From NCBI RefSeq assembly GCF_029855045.1, contig NZ_CP123228.1, positions 248,001-312,000 of the forward strand: a DNA stretch of 64,000 nt, given 5' to 3'. This document shows positions 34,542-46,712 of this stretch, in pieces (positions within the stretch are counted from its first letter, which is position 1; each line of letters starts with the position of its first letter). The DNA is from Piscinibacter sp. XHJ-5. GTDB taxonomy: Bacteria; Pseudomonadota; Gammaproteobacteria; Burkholderiales; Burkholderiaceae_C. The position numbers and the translations under genes are program-made. The notes under the pieces were generated by a model. It was not told the origin of the DNA. It was given only the letters and a program-made list of their open reading frames with translations, and did no database searches.

Positions 34542-36125
34542 GTGGACCGCGCCGCCCAGCTCGCCCGCCTGCGCGACACGCCTGCCTTCGACATCGTGGT
34601 AATCGGCGGCGGCGCCACCGGCTGTGGCGTGGCGCTCGACGCGGCAGCGCGCGGCTTTCGCGTGGCACTGATCGAGGCAAACGACTTCGCCAAGGGCACG
34701 TCGTCGCGCGCGACCAAGCTGGTGCACGGCGGTGTGCGCTATCTTGCGCAGGGCAACGTGGGGCTGGTGCGCGAGGCGCTGTACGAGCGCTCGCTGCTGC
34801 TGGACAACGCGCCGCACCTCGCGCAGCCGGTCGCATTCGTCATGCCGAGCTATCGCTGGTGGGAGCGCGGCTTCTACGGCATCGGCCTGAAGATGTACGA
34901 CGCGCTCGCCGGCCGCCGCGGGCTCGGCGACACGCAGTTCCTGTCGGCATCGCAGACGATGGCGCTGTTGCCGACGCTGCGACGCGACGGGCTGACCGGC
35001 GGCGTCAAGTACTGGGACGGCCAGTTCGACGACGCGCGGCTGGCCTTGGCCATCGCGCGCACCGCCGAGTCGCAGGGCGCCTGTGTCGTCAACCATTGCG
35101 CCGTGACCGGCCTGGTGCGCGAGGACGGCAAGGTGCGCGGCCTGCGGGCCGAGGACGGCGAAAGCGGCGAAACCTTCATGCTTCGCGCCGGCTGTGTCGT
35201 CAACGCAACCGGCGTGTGGGTCGATTCGATCCGCGAGATGGATGCCGATGCCGGTGCGCCGCGGCGCGCGCCCATCGTCGCGCCGAGCCAGGGCGTGCAC
35301 CTGGTCGTCGATCGCGCCTTCCTGCCCACCGATCACGCGCTGCTGATCCCGAAGACGCAGGACGGCCGCGTGCTGTTCGCGGTTCCGTGGATGGGCATGA
35401 CGGTGCTGGGCACCACCGACACGCCCAGTGACGACATCGCCCCCGAGCCGGTGCCGTTCCGCTCCGAGGTCGAATTCATCCTCGGCGAGGCAGCAGGCTG
35501 CCTGAGCCGCGCACCCACACGCGCCGACGTGCGGTCGGTGTGGGTCGGGCTGCGCCCGCTGGTGCGGCCGTCGGACGACGACGGCGCCGACACCAAGGGC
35601 ATCAGCCGCGAGCACACCGTCATCGTCGGCCGCTCCGGGCTGGTGACCGTGACCGGCGGCAAGTGGACCACCTACCGCGCGATGGCCGAGGACGTGCTCG
35701 AGCGCTGTGCGCATGCCGGCCTGATCGAGGCACGGCCCGCCTCGGCGACGGCCTACCTGCCCCTGGTGGGCGCGCCGAAGCGCTCGTCCGAGTCGTTGTC
35801 GCAGCCGCCCGGCGAGCATCTCTACGGCACCGAGGTGGAGCGGCTGCGCGCGTTGCCGGGAGCCGATCGCTGGCTGTGGCCCGTCGGCGGCGGCGGACTG
35901 AGCGAGGCCATGGTGCGGTTCGCCGCACGCTATGAGATGGCGCGCACGGTGGAGGACGTGCTGGCGAGGCGATGCCGCCTGCTGTTCCTCGATGCCGCGC
36001 GTGCCGCATCGCTGGCCGACGAGGTCGCGCGGCTGCTGCGCGACGAGCTCGGGGAGGGCTTCGATGCGGCCGCATCGGCGGCATCGTTCGAGGCGCTCGC
36101 GGCGCACTACCTGACGTTGCCGTAG
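34542..36125 (+). CDS. glpD: Glycerol-3-phosphate dehydrogenase (FAD-dependent)
   Basis: 527 residues. The N-terminal FAD fingerprint FDIVVIGGGATGCGVALDAAARG is followed by the family signature GTSSRATKLVHGGVRYLAQG; the middle has VPWMGMTVLGTTDTP, and a C-terminal helical domain completes the GlpD layout. It oxidises glycerol-3-phosphate to dihydroxyacetone phosphate at the inner membrane and passes electrons to ubiquinone. GTG 34542 begins 9 bp after the lactonase stop, and the family aligns from here. No glpK, glpF or glpR is seen nearby; it appears attached to the sugar cluster upstream. Confidence 0.95.
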   Translation: MDRAAQLARLRDTPAFDIVVIGGGATGCGVALDAAARGFRVALIEANDFAKGTSSRATKLVHGGVRYLAQGNVGLVREALYERSLLLDNAPHLAQPVAFVMPSYRWWERGFYGIGLKMYDALAGRRGLGDTQFLSASQTMALLPTLRRDGLTGGVKYWDGQFDDARLALAIARTAESQGACVVNHCAVTGLVREDGKVRGLRAEDGESGETFMLRAGCVVNATGVWVDSIREMDADAGAPRRAPIVAPSQGVHLVVDRAFLPTDHALLIPKTQDGRVLFAVPWMGMTVLGTTDTPSDDIAPEPVPFRSEVEFILGEAAGCLSRAPTRADVRSVWVGLRPLVRPSDDDGADTKGISREHTVIVGRSGLVTVTGGKWTTYRAMAEDVLERCAHAGLIEARPASATAYLPLVGAPKRSSESLSQPPGEHLYGTEVERLRALPGADRWLWPVGGGGLSEAMVRFAARYEMARTVEDVLARRCRLLFLDAARAASLADEVARLLRDELGEGFDAAASAASFEALAAHYLTLP

Positions 36126-36235
36126 CGGACGGTCGGGCCGATTTCGTCGATCCCGTCGCGTCGCGTCAGCTCGTCGACAGGGTGCCCGACGACACTGCCG
36201 GTCGGGTCGGACGGGGCCGCACGGGTTTGCCCGTA

Positions 36236-36241
36236 TATAAT
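36236..36241 (+). promoter_or_regulatory. Perfect -10 element (TATAAT) of the atp operon promoter
   Basis: TATAAT is an exact sigma-70 -10 match in a very GC-rich setting, placed 36 bases before the GTG start of atpI. No good -35 is seen at 17 bp; the upstream CGGGTTTGCCCG may form a small hairpin. A start site near 36248 would give a leader of about 30 bases and would rule out the upstream TTG 36251 as start codon. Confidence 0.6.
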
Positions 36242-36277
36242 CCCGAGGCTTTGCCGAAACCGACTGCAAATCTGGCC

Positions 36278-36790
36278 GTGAACCATCAGTTGGGCGATCC
36301 CCACGACCACGGCAAGACCTCCCAGGGTGGGGCAGATCCGGTGGAGGACCCGCCTTTCAAGCCGCTGACGTCCGATGAGGCGCAGGCCTTGAGGGCCAAG
36401 CACCCGCCGACGTCGCCTTGGCGGGTGGTTGCGGCGCAAGCCGTTGCAGGTCTGGTGTGTGCCGCCCTCGCGTGGGCCATCACGAACCGCAGCGGCACGG
36501 CATGGTCGGCACTGTACGGTGCCGCCGCCACCGTCCTTCCGAGCGCGCTGTTGGCGCGAGGGATGACAAGGCGAACCAGTTCCAACCCGGGCGCGGCCGT
36601 GTTCGGGTTCATGTTCTGGGAGATGGTGAAGATTGCTGTGGCGGTCGCCATGCTGGTGGCCGCTCCAAGAGTGGTACCCGATCTGAGCTGGCCAGCGCTG
36701 CTGGTCGCCATGATCGTGTGCGTGAAGGTGAACTGGCTGGCGTTGCTGTGGCAGCGGCGTCCGGTGGGTGCAACAAAACAGAGACTCTGA
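36278..36790 (+). CDS. atpI: AtpI-like ATP synthase subunit I
   Basis: 170 residues from GTG 36278. The N-terminal third is hydrophilic; the rest has four membrane segments (WRVVAAQAVAGLVCAALAWA; ALYGAAATVLPSALLARGM; AAVFGFMFWEMVKIAVAVAM; SWPALLVAMIVCVKVNWLALLW). AtpI-type proteins help assemble the c-ring or import Mg2+. It is the first gene of the ATP synthase operon and ends 6 bp before atpB. GTG 36278 was chosen because of the TATAAT 36 bases upstream; TTG 36251 is in frame but too near the predicted transcript start. Confidence 0.82.
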   Translation: MNHQLGDPHDHGKTSQGGADPVEDPPFKPLTSDEAQALRAKHPPTSPWRVVAAQAVAGLVCAALAWAITNRSGTAWSALYGAAATVLPSALLARGMTRRTSSNPGAAVFGFMFWEMVKIAVAVAMLVAAPRVVPDLSWPALLVAMIVCVKVNWLALLWQRRPVGATKQRL

Positions 36791-36796
36791 TTCGAC

Positions 36797-37678
36797 ATGG
36801 CTGCCGACGCTTCCGCTGCTGACCACGCGACCCATGGCCCGACCGCTGGCGAATACATCCAGCACCACCTGCAGCACCTGCGCTCCAAGGAGCAGGCCAA
36901 CATCATCGACTTCTCGGTGATCAACCTCGACACCGTGTTCTGGTCGATCCTGATGGGCGTGCTGGGCCTGTGGCTGCTGCGAACCGTCGCCAAGAAGGCC
37001 ACCTCCGGCGTGCCGGGACGCCTGCAGGCTGCCGTCGAGATCGTGCTGGAGATGGTCGACAACCAGGCCAAGTCCATCGTCCACAACGCCACCTCGCGCA
37101 AGTTCGTCGGCCCGCTCGCGCTGACCGTGTTCATCTGGATCTTCCTGATGAACTCGATGGACTTCCTCCCCGTCGACCTGCTGCCGCGCGTCTGGGAATG
37201 GATCTACGGCGCCGCCGGCCACGACCCGCACCACGCCTACCAGCGTGTCGTGCCCACCGCCGACCTGTCGGCCACGCTCGGCATGTCGATCGGCGTGCTG
37301 CTGGTGTGCCTGTACTACAACGTGAAGATCAAGGGCCTGGGCGGCTGGATCCACGAGCTGTTCTCCGCCCCGTTCGGCGCCCATCCGGTGCTGTGGCCGT
37401 TCAACTTCCTGATGCAGATGATCGAGTTCCTGGCCAAGACCGTGTCGCACGGCATGCGGTTGTTCGGGAACATGTACGCCGGCGAGCTCGTGTTCATGCT
37501 GATCGCCCTCCTGGGCGCGGTGGGCTTCGCGTCGGCCACCGGTGTCTTCCTGTGGATTGCCCACGTCATCGCGGGCACCGCCTGGGCCATCTTCCACATC
37601 CTGATCGTCGCGCTGCAGGCGTTCATCTTCATGATGCTGACCCTCGTCTACGTGGGCCAGGCGCACGACAAGCACTGA
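36797..37678 (+). CDS. atpB: ATP synthase Fo subunit a
   Basis: 293 residues, five or six membrane segments. The essential Arg of the proton half-channel is in [16 protein letters not shown] (around residue 221), followed by the conserved C-terminal helix region [18 protein letters not shown]. The N-terminal [15 protein letters not shown] is typical of betaproteobacteria. With the c-ring it converts proton flow into rotation in the inner membrane. Confidence 0.97.
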   Translation: MAADASAADHATHGPTAGEYIQHHLQHLRSKEQANIIDFSVINLDTVFWSILMGVLGLWLLRTVAKKATSGVPGRLQAAVEIVLEMVDNQAKSIVHNATSRKFVGPLALTVFIWIFLMNSMDFLPVDLLPRVWEWIYGAAGHDPHHAYQRVVPTADLSATLGMSIGVLLVCLYYNVKIKGLGGWIHELFSAPFGAHPVLWPFNFLMQMIEFLAKTVSHGMRLFGNMYAGELVFMLIALLGAVGFASATGVFLWIAHVIAGTAWAIFHILIVALQAFIFMMLTLVYVGQAHDKH

Positions 37679-37725
37679 TCGCCCGAAGTTCTCTCTTCCA
37701 CCACCCCCCATCCTTCCCCTACTAG

Positions 37726-37983
<258 letters not shown>

Positions 37984-38023
37984 GAGACATCCGACCAACC
38001 CAAGCTGCAAGAAAGGTGTTGCC

Positions 38024-38494
38024 GTGAGTATCAACGCAACCCTGCTGGCACAGCTCGCGGTGTTCTTCATCCTGGCGTGGTTCACGATGACCTTCGTGTG
38101 GCCGCCCATCACGAAGGCGCTTGACGAGCGTGCGAAGAAGATCGCCGACGGCTTGTCCGCCGCCGACAAGGCCAAGGCCGACCTGACCGCCGCCAACAAG
38201 CGTGTGGAAGAGCAGCTCGCCGCCGCCCGCAACGACGCAGCCCAGCGCCTGGCCGACGCCGAGCGCCTGGCCCAGCAGCTGATCGAGGAAGCCAAGGTTC
38301 GCGCGAACGAAGAGGGCGCCAAGATCGTCGCCGCCGCACGGGCCGAGGCCGAGCAGGCCGTGGTCAAGGCGCGGGAGGCGCTGCGCGAGGAGGTCGCCGC
38401 GCTGGCCGTCAGGGGCGCGGAGCAGATCCTGAAGCGCGAGGTCAACGCCGGCGTGCACGCCGAGCTCCTGTCCCGTCTGCGCACCGAGCTGTAA
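38024..38494 (+). CDS. atpF: ATP synthase Fo subunit b
   Basis: 156 residues, the E. coli length. One N-terminal membrane segment ([20 protein letters not shown]) is followed by [19 protein letters not shown] and a long charged, Ala-rich coiled coil. It forms the peripheral stalk dimer. GTG start at 38024 after an AGAAAGGTG-like ribosome site; the stop is 3 bp before atpH. Confidence 0.96.
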   Translation: MSINATLLAQLAVFFILAWFTMTFVWPPITKALDERAKKIADGLSAADKAKADLTAANKRVEEQLAAARNDAAQRLADAERLAQQLIEEAKVRANEEGAKIVAAARAEAEQAVVKAREALREEVAALAVRGAEQILKREVNAGVHAELLSRLRTEL

Positions 38495-38497
38495 ACC

Positions 38498-39034
38498 ATG
38501 GCCGAGCTTGCAACCATCGCGCGTCCGTATGCCGAGGCGCTGTTCAAGTCCGCCGGCCAGGGCGCGCCGCGCGAGCTGGCCGACCAGCTCGACGCGCTCA
38601 GCCAGGTGACCAGCCTGCCCGAGCTGCGCCAGTTCGCCGACAACCCCAAGGTCGAGCCGGCGACGGTCTACGACGTGGTCACCGGCGCGCTCAGCAGCGT
38701 GGTGCTGGCGCCCGTCGTCCAGAACCTGCTGCGCACCGTCGTCGACAACAGCCGCCTGGCCGCCATGCCCGAGATCGCGTCGCAGTACCGCGCCCTGGTC
38801 AACGCGATGACCGGCGTGTCGGATGCGACCGTGTACAGCGCGTATCCGATCAACGGCACGCAACTGCCCGAGGTCGTGCAGGTGCTCGAGAAGCGCTTCA
38901 ATCGCAAGCTCAACGCCAGCGTGGTGGTGGAGCCCGAGCTGATCGGCGGCATCCGCGTGGTGGTCGGTGACGAAGTGCTGGATACCTCGGTCAAGGCCCG
39001 ACTCGAACAAATGAAGGTGGCTTTGACCGCTTAA
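38498..39034 (+). CDS. atpH: ATP synthase F1 subunit delta
   Basis: 178 residues. The start [17 protein letters not shown] and the C-terminal signature [29 protein letters not shown] are the OSCP/delta hallmarks. It connects the F1 head to the b-subunit stalk. It starts 3 bp after atpF, so translation is probably coupled. Confidence 0.97.
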   Translation: MAELATIARPYAEALFKSAGQGAPRELADQLDALSQVTSLPELRQFADNPKVEPATVYDVVTGALSSVVLAPVVQNLLRTVVDNSRLAAMPEIASQYRALVNAMTGVSDATVYSAYPINGTQLPEVVQVLEKRFNRKLNASVVVEPELIGGIRVVVGDEVLDTSVKARLEQMKVALTA

Positions 39035-39083
39035 GACGTCTCTTCCCACAGCGAGCCCCGGCGGGCCGCGACCGGAGAAAGCA

Positions 39084-40637
39084 ATGCAACTGAATCCCGC
39101 AGAAATTTCCGAACTGATCAAGAGCCGCATCGAGGGCCTCGGCGCCGCGGCCGACATCCGCAACCAGGGCACGGTGGTCTCGGTCACCGACGGCATCTGC
39201 CGCATCCATGGACTGTCGGAGGTGATGGCGGGCGAGATGCTCGAGTTCCCGGCCGGCAAGGACGGCCAGCCCACGTACGGTCTCGCGCTGAACCTCGAGC
39301 GCGACTCGGTCGGCTCGGTGATCCTGGGCGAGTACGAGCACATCTCCGAAGGCGACACCGTCAAGTGCACGGGCCGCATTCTCGAAGTGCCGGTCGGGCC
39401 GGAGCTGATCGGCCGCGTCGTCAACGCGCTGGGCCAGCCGATCGACGGCAAGGGTCCGATCAACGCCAAGATGACCGACGTGATCGAGAAGGTCGCGCCG
39501 GGCGTGATCGCGCGCCAGTCGGTGTCGCAGCCGGTGCAGACCGGCCTCAAGTCGATCGACTCCATGGTGCCGATCGGCCGCGGCCAGCGCGAACTGATCA
39601 TCGGCGACCGCCAGACCGGCAAGAGCGCGGTGGCGATCGACACGATCATCAACCAGAAGGGTCAGAACATGACCTGCGTCTACGTCGCCATCGGGCAGAA
39701 GGCGTCGACGATCAAGAACATCGTGCGCGCGCTCGAGCAGAACGGCGCCATGGAATACACCATCGTCGTGGCGGCGTCGGCGTCGGAGTCGGCCGCCATG
39801 CAGTACGTGTCGGCCTACTCGGGCTGCACGATGGGCGAGTACTTCCGCGACCGCGGGCAAGACGCGCTGATCATCTATGACGACCTGTCCAAGCAGGCCG
39901 TCGCGTATCGCCAGGTCTCGTTGCTGCTGCGCCGTCCGCCGGGTCGCGAAGCCTATCCCGGCGACGTGTTCTATCTCCACAGCCGCCTGCTCGAGCGCGC
40001 GGCCCGCGTGAACGCGGACTACGTCGAGAAGTTCACCAAGGGCGAGGTCAAGGGCAAGACCGGCTCGCTGACGGCGCTGCCCGTCATCGAGACGCAGGCC
40101 GGCGACGTGTCGGCCTTCGTGCCGACCAACGTGATCTCGATCACCGACGGCCAGATCTTTCTCGAGACCTCGCTGTTCAACGCCGGCATCCGTCCCGCGA
40201 TCAACGCCGGCATCTCGGTGTCGCGCGTCGGCGGCGCCGCGCAGACCAAGCTGATCAAGAACCTGTCGGGCGGCATCCGGACCGACCTGGCGCAGTACCG
40301 CGAGCTCGCGGCTTTCGCGCAGTTCGCCTCCGACCTCGACGCGGCCACCCGCAAGCAGCTCGACCGCGGCGCCCGAGTGACCGAGCTGCTGAAGCAGCCG
40401 CAGTACTCGCCGCTGCCCATCAGCCTGATGGCTGCTTCGCTCTTCGCGGTCAACAAGGGCTTCCTCGACGACGTGGACGTGAAGAAGGTGCTCGCCTTCG
40501 AACATGGCCTGCACCAGCACCTGAAGTCCAGCCACGCCGCGCTGCTGTCCAAGCTCGAGAACGACAAGGCGCTCGACAAGGACGCCGAAGGCGACCTGAC
40601 GAAGGCCATCGAGGCGTTCAAGAAGTCGTTCGCGTGA
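39084..40637 (+). CDS. atpA: ATP synthase F1 subunit alpha
   Basis: 517 residues. Start [18 protein letters not shown]. The P-loop is GDRQTGKSA, and the Arg finger and family signature lie in [17 protein letters not shown]. It alternates with beta in the F1 head and carries the regulatory, non-catalytic nucleotide sites. It is followed by a 146-bp gap holding a repeat element before atpG. Confidence 0.98.
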   Translation: MQLNPAEISELIKSRIEGLGAAADIRNQGTVVSVTDGICRIHGLSEVMAGEMLEFPAGKDGQPTYGLALNLERDSVGSVILGEYEHISEGDTVKCTGRILEVPVGPELIGRVVNALGQPIDGKGPINAKMTDVIEKVAPGVIARQSVSQPVQTGLKSIDSMVPIGRGQRELIIGDRQTGKSAVAIDTIINQKGQNMTCVYVAIGQKASTIKNIVRALEQNGAMEYTIVVAASASESAAMQYVSAYSGCTMGEYFRDRGQDALIIYDDLSKQAVAYRQVSLLLRRPPGREAYPGDVFYLHSRLLERAARVNADYVEKFTKGEVKGKTGSLTALPVIETQAGDVSAFVPTNVISITDGQIFLETSLFNAGIRPAINAGISVSRVGGAAQTKLIKNLSGGIRTDLAQYRELAAFAQFASDLDAATRKQLDRGARVTELLKQPQYSPLPISLMAASLFAVNKGFLDDVDVKKVLAFEHGLHQHLKSSHAALLSKLENDKALDKDAEGDLTKAIEAFKKSFA

Positions 40638-40649
40638 CATGACACCCAC

Positions 40650-40740
40650 CCCCGAAGCGGCCTGCGGCCGCCTCTCCCTCCAGGGAGCGACAACGGCGGC
40701 CCGGCAAGGCCGGATCCGCGGTGTCCGCCCGATGGGGTCG
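40650..40740. repeat. GC-rich intergenic repeat element, copy 1 (atpA-atpG gap)
   Basis: The element has hairpins GCGGCC-TGC-GGCCGC (40657-40671) and CTCCC-TCCA-GGGAG, then a tail that matches the element in the atpD-atpC gap (34 of 49 bases identical, 40692-40740 against 43155-43203). Similar hairpin-plus-tail sequences are, as I recall, frequent between genes in Burkholderiales. Within an operon it could affect mRNA processing or relative expression. Confidence 0.55.
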
Positions 40741-40783
40741 CAATGGCGCGTCGCGTGCAGCGCGGGCCAAAGGAGTCTTTGAA

Positions 40784-43107
<2,324 letters not shown>

Positions 43108-43112
43108 TGGAA

Positions 43113-43204
43113 CGCCCTCGGAGCGCCCTTGGCGCTTCCCCCCAGGGGGGCGCCGCCACCGGTCCGGCAAAACCGAACCCGCGGCGCCCGCTTGATTGCG
43201 TCGG
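43113..43204. repeat. GC-rich intergenic repeat element, copy 2 (atpD-atpC gap)
   Basis: A strong hairpin, GGCGC-TT-CCCCC with GGGGG-GCGCC, is followed by a tail related to copy 1 (34 of 49 bases). A GGCGCTCCGGCGCC palindrome lies after it, close to the atpC ribosome site. The total atpD-atpC gap is 143 bp. Confidence 0.55.
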
Positions 43205-43250
43205 ATCGATGCGCCGTGAGCGGCGCTCCGGCGCCACGGAGAGTTAAGTT

Positions 43251-43667
43251 ATGGCCACCATCCACGTCGACGTCGTCTCCGCCGAAGAGCAGATCTTCTC
43301 CGGCGAGGCGAAGTTCGTCGCGCTGCCGGGCGAGAACGGCGAGCTGGGCATCCTGCCGCGCCACACACCGCTCATCACGCGCATCAAGCCCGGCGCGGTG
43401 CGCATCGAGCGCGCCGACAACGGCGAGGAGGAGTTCGTCTTCGTCGCCGGCGGCATCCTCGAGGTGCAGCCCGGAACGGTGACCGTGCTGGCCGACACCG
43501 CGATCCGCGGCAAGGACCTCGACGAAGCCAAGGCCGCCGAGGCCAAGCGACTGGCCGAAGAGGCGCTGCGCAACGCCAAGAGCGACATCGACATCGCGCG
43601 CGCGCAAAGCGAGCTGGCCGTGCATGCCGCGCAGATCGCGGCGCTGCGCAAGTTCTTGAAGAAGTGA
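43251..43667 (+). CDS. atpC: ATP synthase F1 subunit epsilon
   Basis: 138 residues. N-terminal beta-sandwich with the family motif [27 protein letters not shown], then a C-terminal helical hairpin ([19 protein letters not shown]) that can extend to inhibit ATP hydrolysis. It is the last gene of the atp operon. Confidence 0.97.
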   Translation: MATIHVDVVSAEEQIFSGEAKFVALPGENGELGILPRHTPLITRIKPGAVRIERADNGEEEFVFVAGGILEVQPGTVTVLADTAIRGKDLDEAKAAEAKRLAEEALRNAKSDIDIARAQSELAVHAAQIAALRKFLKK

Positions 43668-43756
43668 CCACGCGCCGCTGTCGCGAGGGGTGCACGCGGC
43701 CAGCGGCGGCGGTTGCGACCCGTCGCTGACGCTCGCAGCGCACGCAGTCATCAACG

Positions 43757-43776
43757 CCGCCCCGTGTCCGGGGCGG
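43757..43776. terminator. Hairpin between atpC and the convergent TPM gene
   Basis: CCGCCCCG (43757-43764), loop TGTC, CGGGGCGG (43769-43776): a perfect 8-bp stem in the 113-bp convergent gap. No T run on either side, so it could serve as a bidirectional RNA end through stability rather than as a classical intrinsic terminator. Confidence 0.45.
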
Positions 43777-43780
43777 ACCA

Positions 43781-44287
43781 CTAGAGAATCTGCGGCGTGT
43801 CGGGCAGCTCGTTGGCGTTGGCTTGTCCAGCCACGAGCGGAAAGTGTTGGAGAAGCAGCCTGTCCACCGTGTCGATCGCCGCGTTGAGACCTTCCTCGAA
43901 CCGGCCTGCCTTGAAGGCCGCCGACATCTCGTCGAGCAGCGATCGCCATTGCGCCTGCGACACGTGCCGGTCCAGGCTGCGGTCGGCCACAACCTCGATG
44001 CGGTGCTCGGCCAGCAGCAGGTAGATCAGCACGCCGTTGTTGTCTTCGGTGTCCCAGACACGCAGCTTGCCGAACAGCGTGACGGCGCGTTCGCGGGCCG
44101 TCGCGTCGCGCCACAGATAGGACAGCGGCAGGCTCGCCTCGACGCAGACACGGATCTCCCCGGTGTGCCGCTTCTCGCTGGCCGCCACGCGCGCCTCGAT
44201 GCGCTGCAAGGCCTGCGCGTCCAGCATGCGGCGTGCATCGGCTTCGTCGAGCCAGCGGTGCTTGAGGATGCGCAGCAGCTTGTTCAT
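43781..44287 (-). CDS. TPM domain protein (second TPM gene of the lemA operon)
   Basis: 168 residues, soluble TPM (TLP18.3/Psb32/MOLO-1) domain without a signal peptide or membrane segment. The fold is suggested by ASEKRHTGEIRVCVEASLPL, NNGVLIYLLLAEHRIEVVADRSL and AAFKAGRFEEGLNAAIDTVDRLL, which parallel the upstream TPM protein. Function is unclear; TPM domains in other organisms show phosphatase-like or membrane-protein repair roles. Its start lies 7 bp after the stop of the larger TPM gene, so it is the distal gene of lemA-TPM-TPM. Confidence 0.87.
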   Translation of the reverse strand: MNKLLRILKHRWLDEADARRMLDAQALQRIEARVAASEKRHTGEIRVCVEASLPLSYLWRDATARERAVTLFGKLRVWDTEDNNGVLIYLLLAEHRIEVVADRSLDRHVSQAQWRSLLDEMSAAFKAGRFEEGLNAAIDTVDRLLLQHFPLVAGQANANELPDTPQIL

Positions 44288-44294
44288 GGGCGTC

Positions 44295-45215
44295 TCACCA
44301 GTCGCCACCCGCGCCGCCGCCGCCGAAATCGCCGCCGCCGCCCGAGCTGAAGCCACCGCCCCCCCCGCCGCCAAATCCACCGCCACCGCCCCACCCGCCG
44401 CCGCCACCGCCCCAGATGACGGGACCGCCGCGCCGTCGCAGGCCCGAGCCGCCGCGCGATGAACCGATGCCGAGCAAGCCGACCAGCACCAGCGCGAGCA
44501 GCCCGGCCGCACCCGCCAGCAGCAGGCTGGTGGACAGCCACCACGCCATGCCGCCAGCGAGTCCGCTGGTGACCAGCGACCCCAGCTTGCGGCCCAGCAT
44601 GCCGGTGAGCACCGCACCGACCACCGGCACGGCGACGAAGAAGAAGATCGCCAGCTCGTCCCATTGCGGTCCCGCGTCGGCGCCGCGCTCGCCACGCGAG
44701 CCCGCGCTCGGCGCCGGCAGGTTCTCGCCCTTGATGCGCGCCGCGAGCTGGTCCACGGCTGCATTGAGGCCGCCGGCGAAGTCGCCGGCCTTGAAGGCAG
44801 GCGATATCCGCTCGGTGATGATTCGCTTGGCGGCAAGGTCGGGGATGGCGCCTTCCAGCGCCTTCGCGATCGTGATCCACACCCTGCGGTCGTTCTTCGC
44901 GACGACGATGACCACGCCGTCGCCGATGTCGCGGCGCCCCACCTTCCACTGGTCCGCGACGCGCTGCGCATACGACGCGATGTCCTCGGGCTGCGTCGTC
45001 GGCAGCATGAGCACGACGATCTGGCTGCCGGTCTGCTGCTCGATCGCGGCCAGCTTGTCGGTGAGGGCTGCGTTCTGCGCAGCCGAGAGCGTGGCCGTCT
45101 GGTCGATCACCCGGCCGCTGAGGGGCGGCACCGGCAGCACGTCCTGCGCGCCGGCGGCCGCGGCCACCAGCCACAGCAGCACGGCGGCCAGCAGGGCGCG
45201 CGCGGCTTCGCGCAT
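44295..45215 (-). CDS. YgcG-like TPM domain protein with Gly-rich C-terminus
   Basis: 306 residues. Signal peptide (about 1-23, AAAGAQ), periplasmic TPM domain (LSGRVIDQTATLSAAQNAALTDKL ... GDGVVIVVAKNDRRVWITIAKALEGAIPD), then membrane segments (ELAIFFFVAVPVVGAVLTGM; AWWLSTSLLLAGAAGLLALVLVGLLG) and a Gly/Ser-rich tail ending in GGGGAGGDW. This is the usual layout of the TPM partner found with LemA. Envelope or stress function is suggested by context, but no reaction is known. 7 bp separate it from lemA upstream. Confidence 0.88.
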   Translation of the reverse strand: MREAARALLAAVLLWLVAAAAGAQDVLPVPPLSGRVIDQTATLSAAQNAALTDKLAAIEQQTGSQIVVLMLPTTQPEDIASYAQRVADQWKVGRRDIGDGVVIVVAKNDRRVWITIAKALEGAIPDLAAKRIITERISPAFKAGDFAGGLNAAVDQLAARIKGENLPAPSAGSRGERGADAGPQWDELAIFFFVAVPVVGAVLTGMLGRKLGSLVTSGLAGGMAWWLSTSLLLAGAAGLLALVLVGLLGIGSSRGGSGLRRRGGPVIWGGGGGGWGGGGGFGGGGGGGFSSGGGGDFGGGGAGGDW

Positions 45216-45222
45216 GAGGGTG

Positions 45223-45840
45223 TCAGCGAGAGGCCGCGGGGGCCGCCGGCTTCTCGAAGCTCACCGACGGCGGCGTGGAGATCTGAGCCTCGTTCTGCAC
45301 GGTGAAGTTGGGCTTGGGCGAATACCCGAAGACCATCGCCGTGAGGTTGGTGGGGAAGCTGCGCGCCAGCACGTTGTAGTCGGCCACCGACTTGATGTAG
45401 CGGTTGCGCGCGACGGTGATGCGGTTCTCGGTGCCTTCGAGCTGCGTGCGCAGGTCCTGGAAGGCGGCGTTGGCCTTGAGGTTCGGATAGGCCTCGGCAA
45501 CCACCATCAGCCGGCTCAGTGCGCTCGTCAGCTCGCCCTGGGCCTGCTGGAACTTGTTGAACGCCTCGGGGTTGTTGACCAGCTCCGGCGTGGCCTGGAT
45601 GCTGGTGGCGCGGGCGCGCGCCTCGATGACCTTGGTGAGCGTCTCCTGCTCGAAGTTGGCCTCGCCCTTGACGGTGGCGACGATGTTCGGAATGAGGTCG
45701 GCGCGCCGCTGGTATTGGTTGAGCACTTCCGACCAGGCGGCCTTGACCTGCTCGTCGAGCCGCTGGAAGTCGTTGTAGCCGCAGCCGCTCAGGAGCACGA
45801 CGGCGGTCAGCGCGAGGGCTCGCCAGAAGGTTCGAATCAT
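45223..45840 (-). CDS. lemA: LemA family lipoprotein
   Basis: 205 residues. Lipoprotein signal with lipobox LLSGC (Cys about residue 20) and then the LemA helical core: YNDFQRLDEQVKAAWSEVLNQYQRRADLIPNIVATVKG, with VAEAYPNLKANAAFQDLRTQLEGTENRI as the second signature. LemA proteins are anchored helical bundles of unknown role that regularly pair with TPM-domain proteins. It is the first gene of lemA-TPM-TPM and probably carries the operon promoter in the 105-bp gap upstream. Confidence 0.92.
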   Translation of the reverse strand: MIRTFWRALALTAVVLLSGCGYNDFQRLDEQVKAAWSEVLNQYQRRADLIPNIVATVKGEANFEQETLTKVIEARARATSIQATPELVNNPEAFNKFQQAQGELTSALSRLMVVAEAYPNLKANAAFQDLRTQLEGTENRITVARNRYIKSVADYNVLARSFPTNLTAMVFGYSPKPNFTVQNEAQISTPPSVSFEKPAAPAASR

Positions 45841-45945
45841 GGTGTCTGTCCTCCGATGTCCGGGGCGCATGCTACCCCGCGTGACCGACGTGGGGGCGCA
45901 TAGGCCTTGCTTCAAGCGGGCACGCCTGCCGCGATACTGCGCACC

Positions 45946-46695
45946 ATGAGGCTTGTGCACGACGCGCTGCGCGCGGGTCAGGCGGCGCCGCCACGAACGC
46001 CGGCGAGGGCGCGGCGGGTGCTCGTCGCCGGCGGCGCCGGGGCGCTGGGCGCGGCCGTGCTCGAATCCCTGCTGGCGAGCCGCGGTTTCGACGAGGTGGC
46101 GGTGCTGGTGACGCAGCCGATCAACGCGGCGCTGCGCGGCCTGGCGACGGTGTCGAAGGCGCAACTGGAAGACGGTGCGGTGAACGCCGAGGACACCGCA
46201 CTCGTCGTCTTCGACCGCGAGCGGCACGCCAACGGCCGCGAAGCGGCCTTTCTCAGGCCGCAGCCGCAGGCGCTGCCGCTGCTGGCCGCGGCGCTGTACC
46301 GGCGGGGCGTGCGCGACCTGATCGTCGTCATGCCGCACGCGACTGCCACGCTGCCCGATGCGCTGAAGCGCGGCCTGGCCACCCTCGACGAGCAAGCGGT
46401 GGCCGCGCTGGGCTTCGATCATCTCGTCTTCGTGCGCTCGGCGCAGCCGCCGGCCGCGCTGCGTGCCGCGAGCGCGCTGCAGCGCGTCGCCGACTGGGTG
46501 CTGTCGCAGCTGCAACTGATGATTCCGCAGCGCGAGCGGCCGGTGCGTGCACAGAAAGTCGCCCAGTTCGTCGTTCAGGTCGCGCTTCGGCTGCCGGCCA
46601 CCGCGCACGGCACGCGCGTGGCGCCGCCCGAGCTGGTGTGGGAGGCCGGGCAGACGAAAGACCTGGAGGGGTTGGCCGCCGGGTGGTTGGCGTGA
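45946..46695 (+). CDS. Conserved hypothetical protein with NAD(P)-binding Rossmann-like N-terminus
   Basis: 249 residues. The segment RRVLVAGGAGALGAAVLESLLASRGF has the GxxGxxG pattern of a Rossmann nucleotide-binding fold, as in extended short-chain dehydrogenases or epimerases, but the later YxxxK motif is not evident, so catalysis is doubtful. No membrane segment. It stands alone, divergent from lemA and convergent with the GT51 gene (17 bp between stops). Confidence 0.6.
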   Translation: MRLVHDALRAGQAAPPRTPARARRVLVAGGAGALGAAVLESLLASRGFDEVAVLVTQPINAALRGLATVSKAQLEDGAVNAEDTALVVFDRERHANGREAAFLRPQPQALPLLAAALYRRGVRDLIVVMPHATATLPDALKRGLATLDEQAVAALGFDHLVFVRSAQPPAALRAASALQRVADWVLSQLQLMIPQRERPVRAQKVAQFVVQVALRLPATAHGTRVAPPELVWEAGQTKDLEGLAAGWLA

Positions 46696-46712
46696 GTCGC
46701 GAGATCGCGACG

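Noticed and set aside
44300..44410. CRISPR-like or tandem-repeat array
   Set aside because: The CCGCCGCC runs encode the Gly-rich tail of the TPM protein; there is no repeat-spacer pattern.
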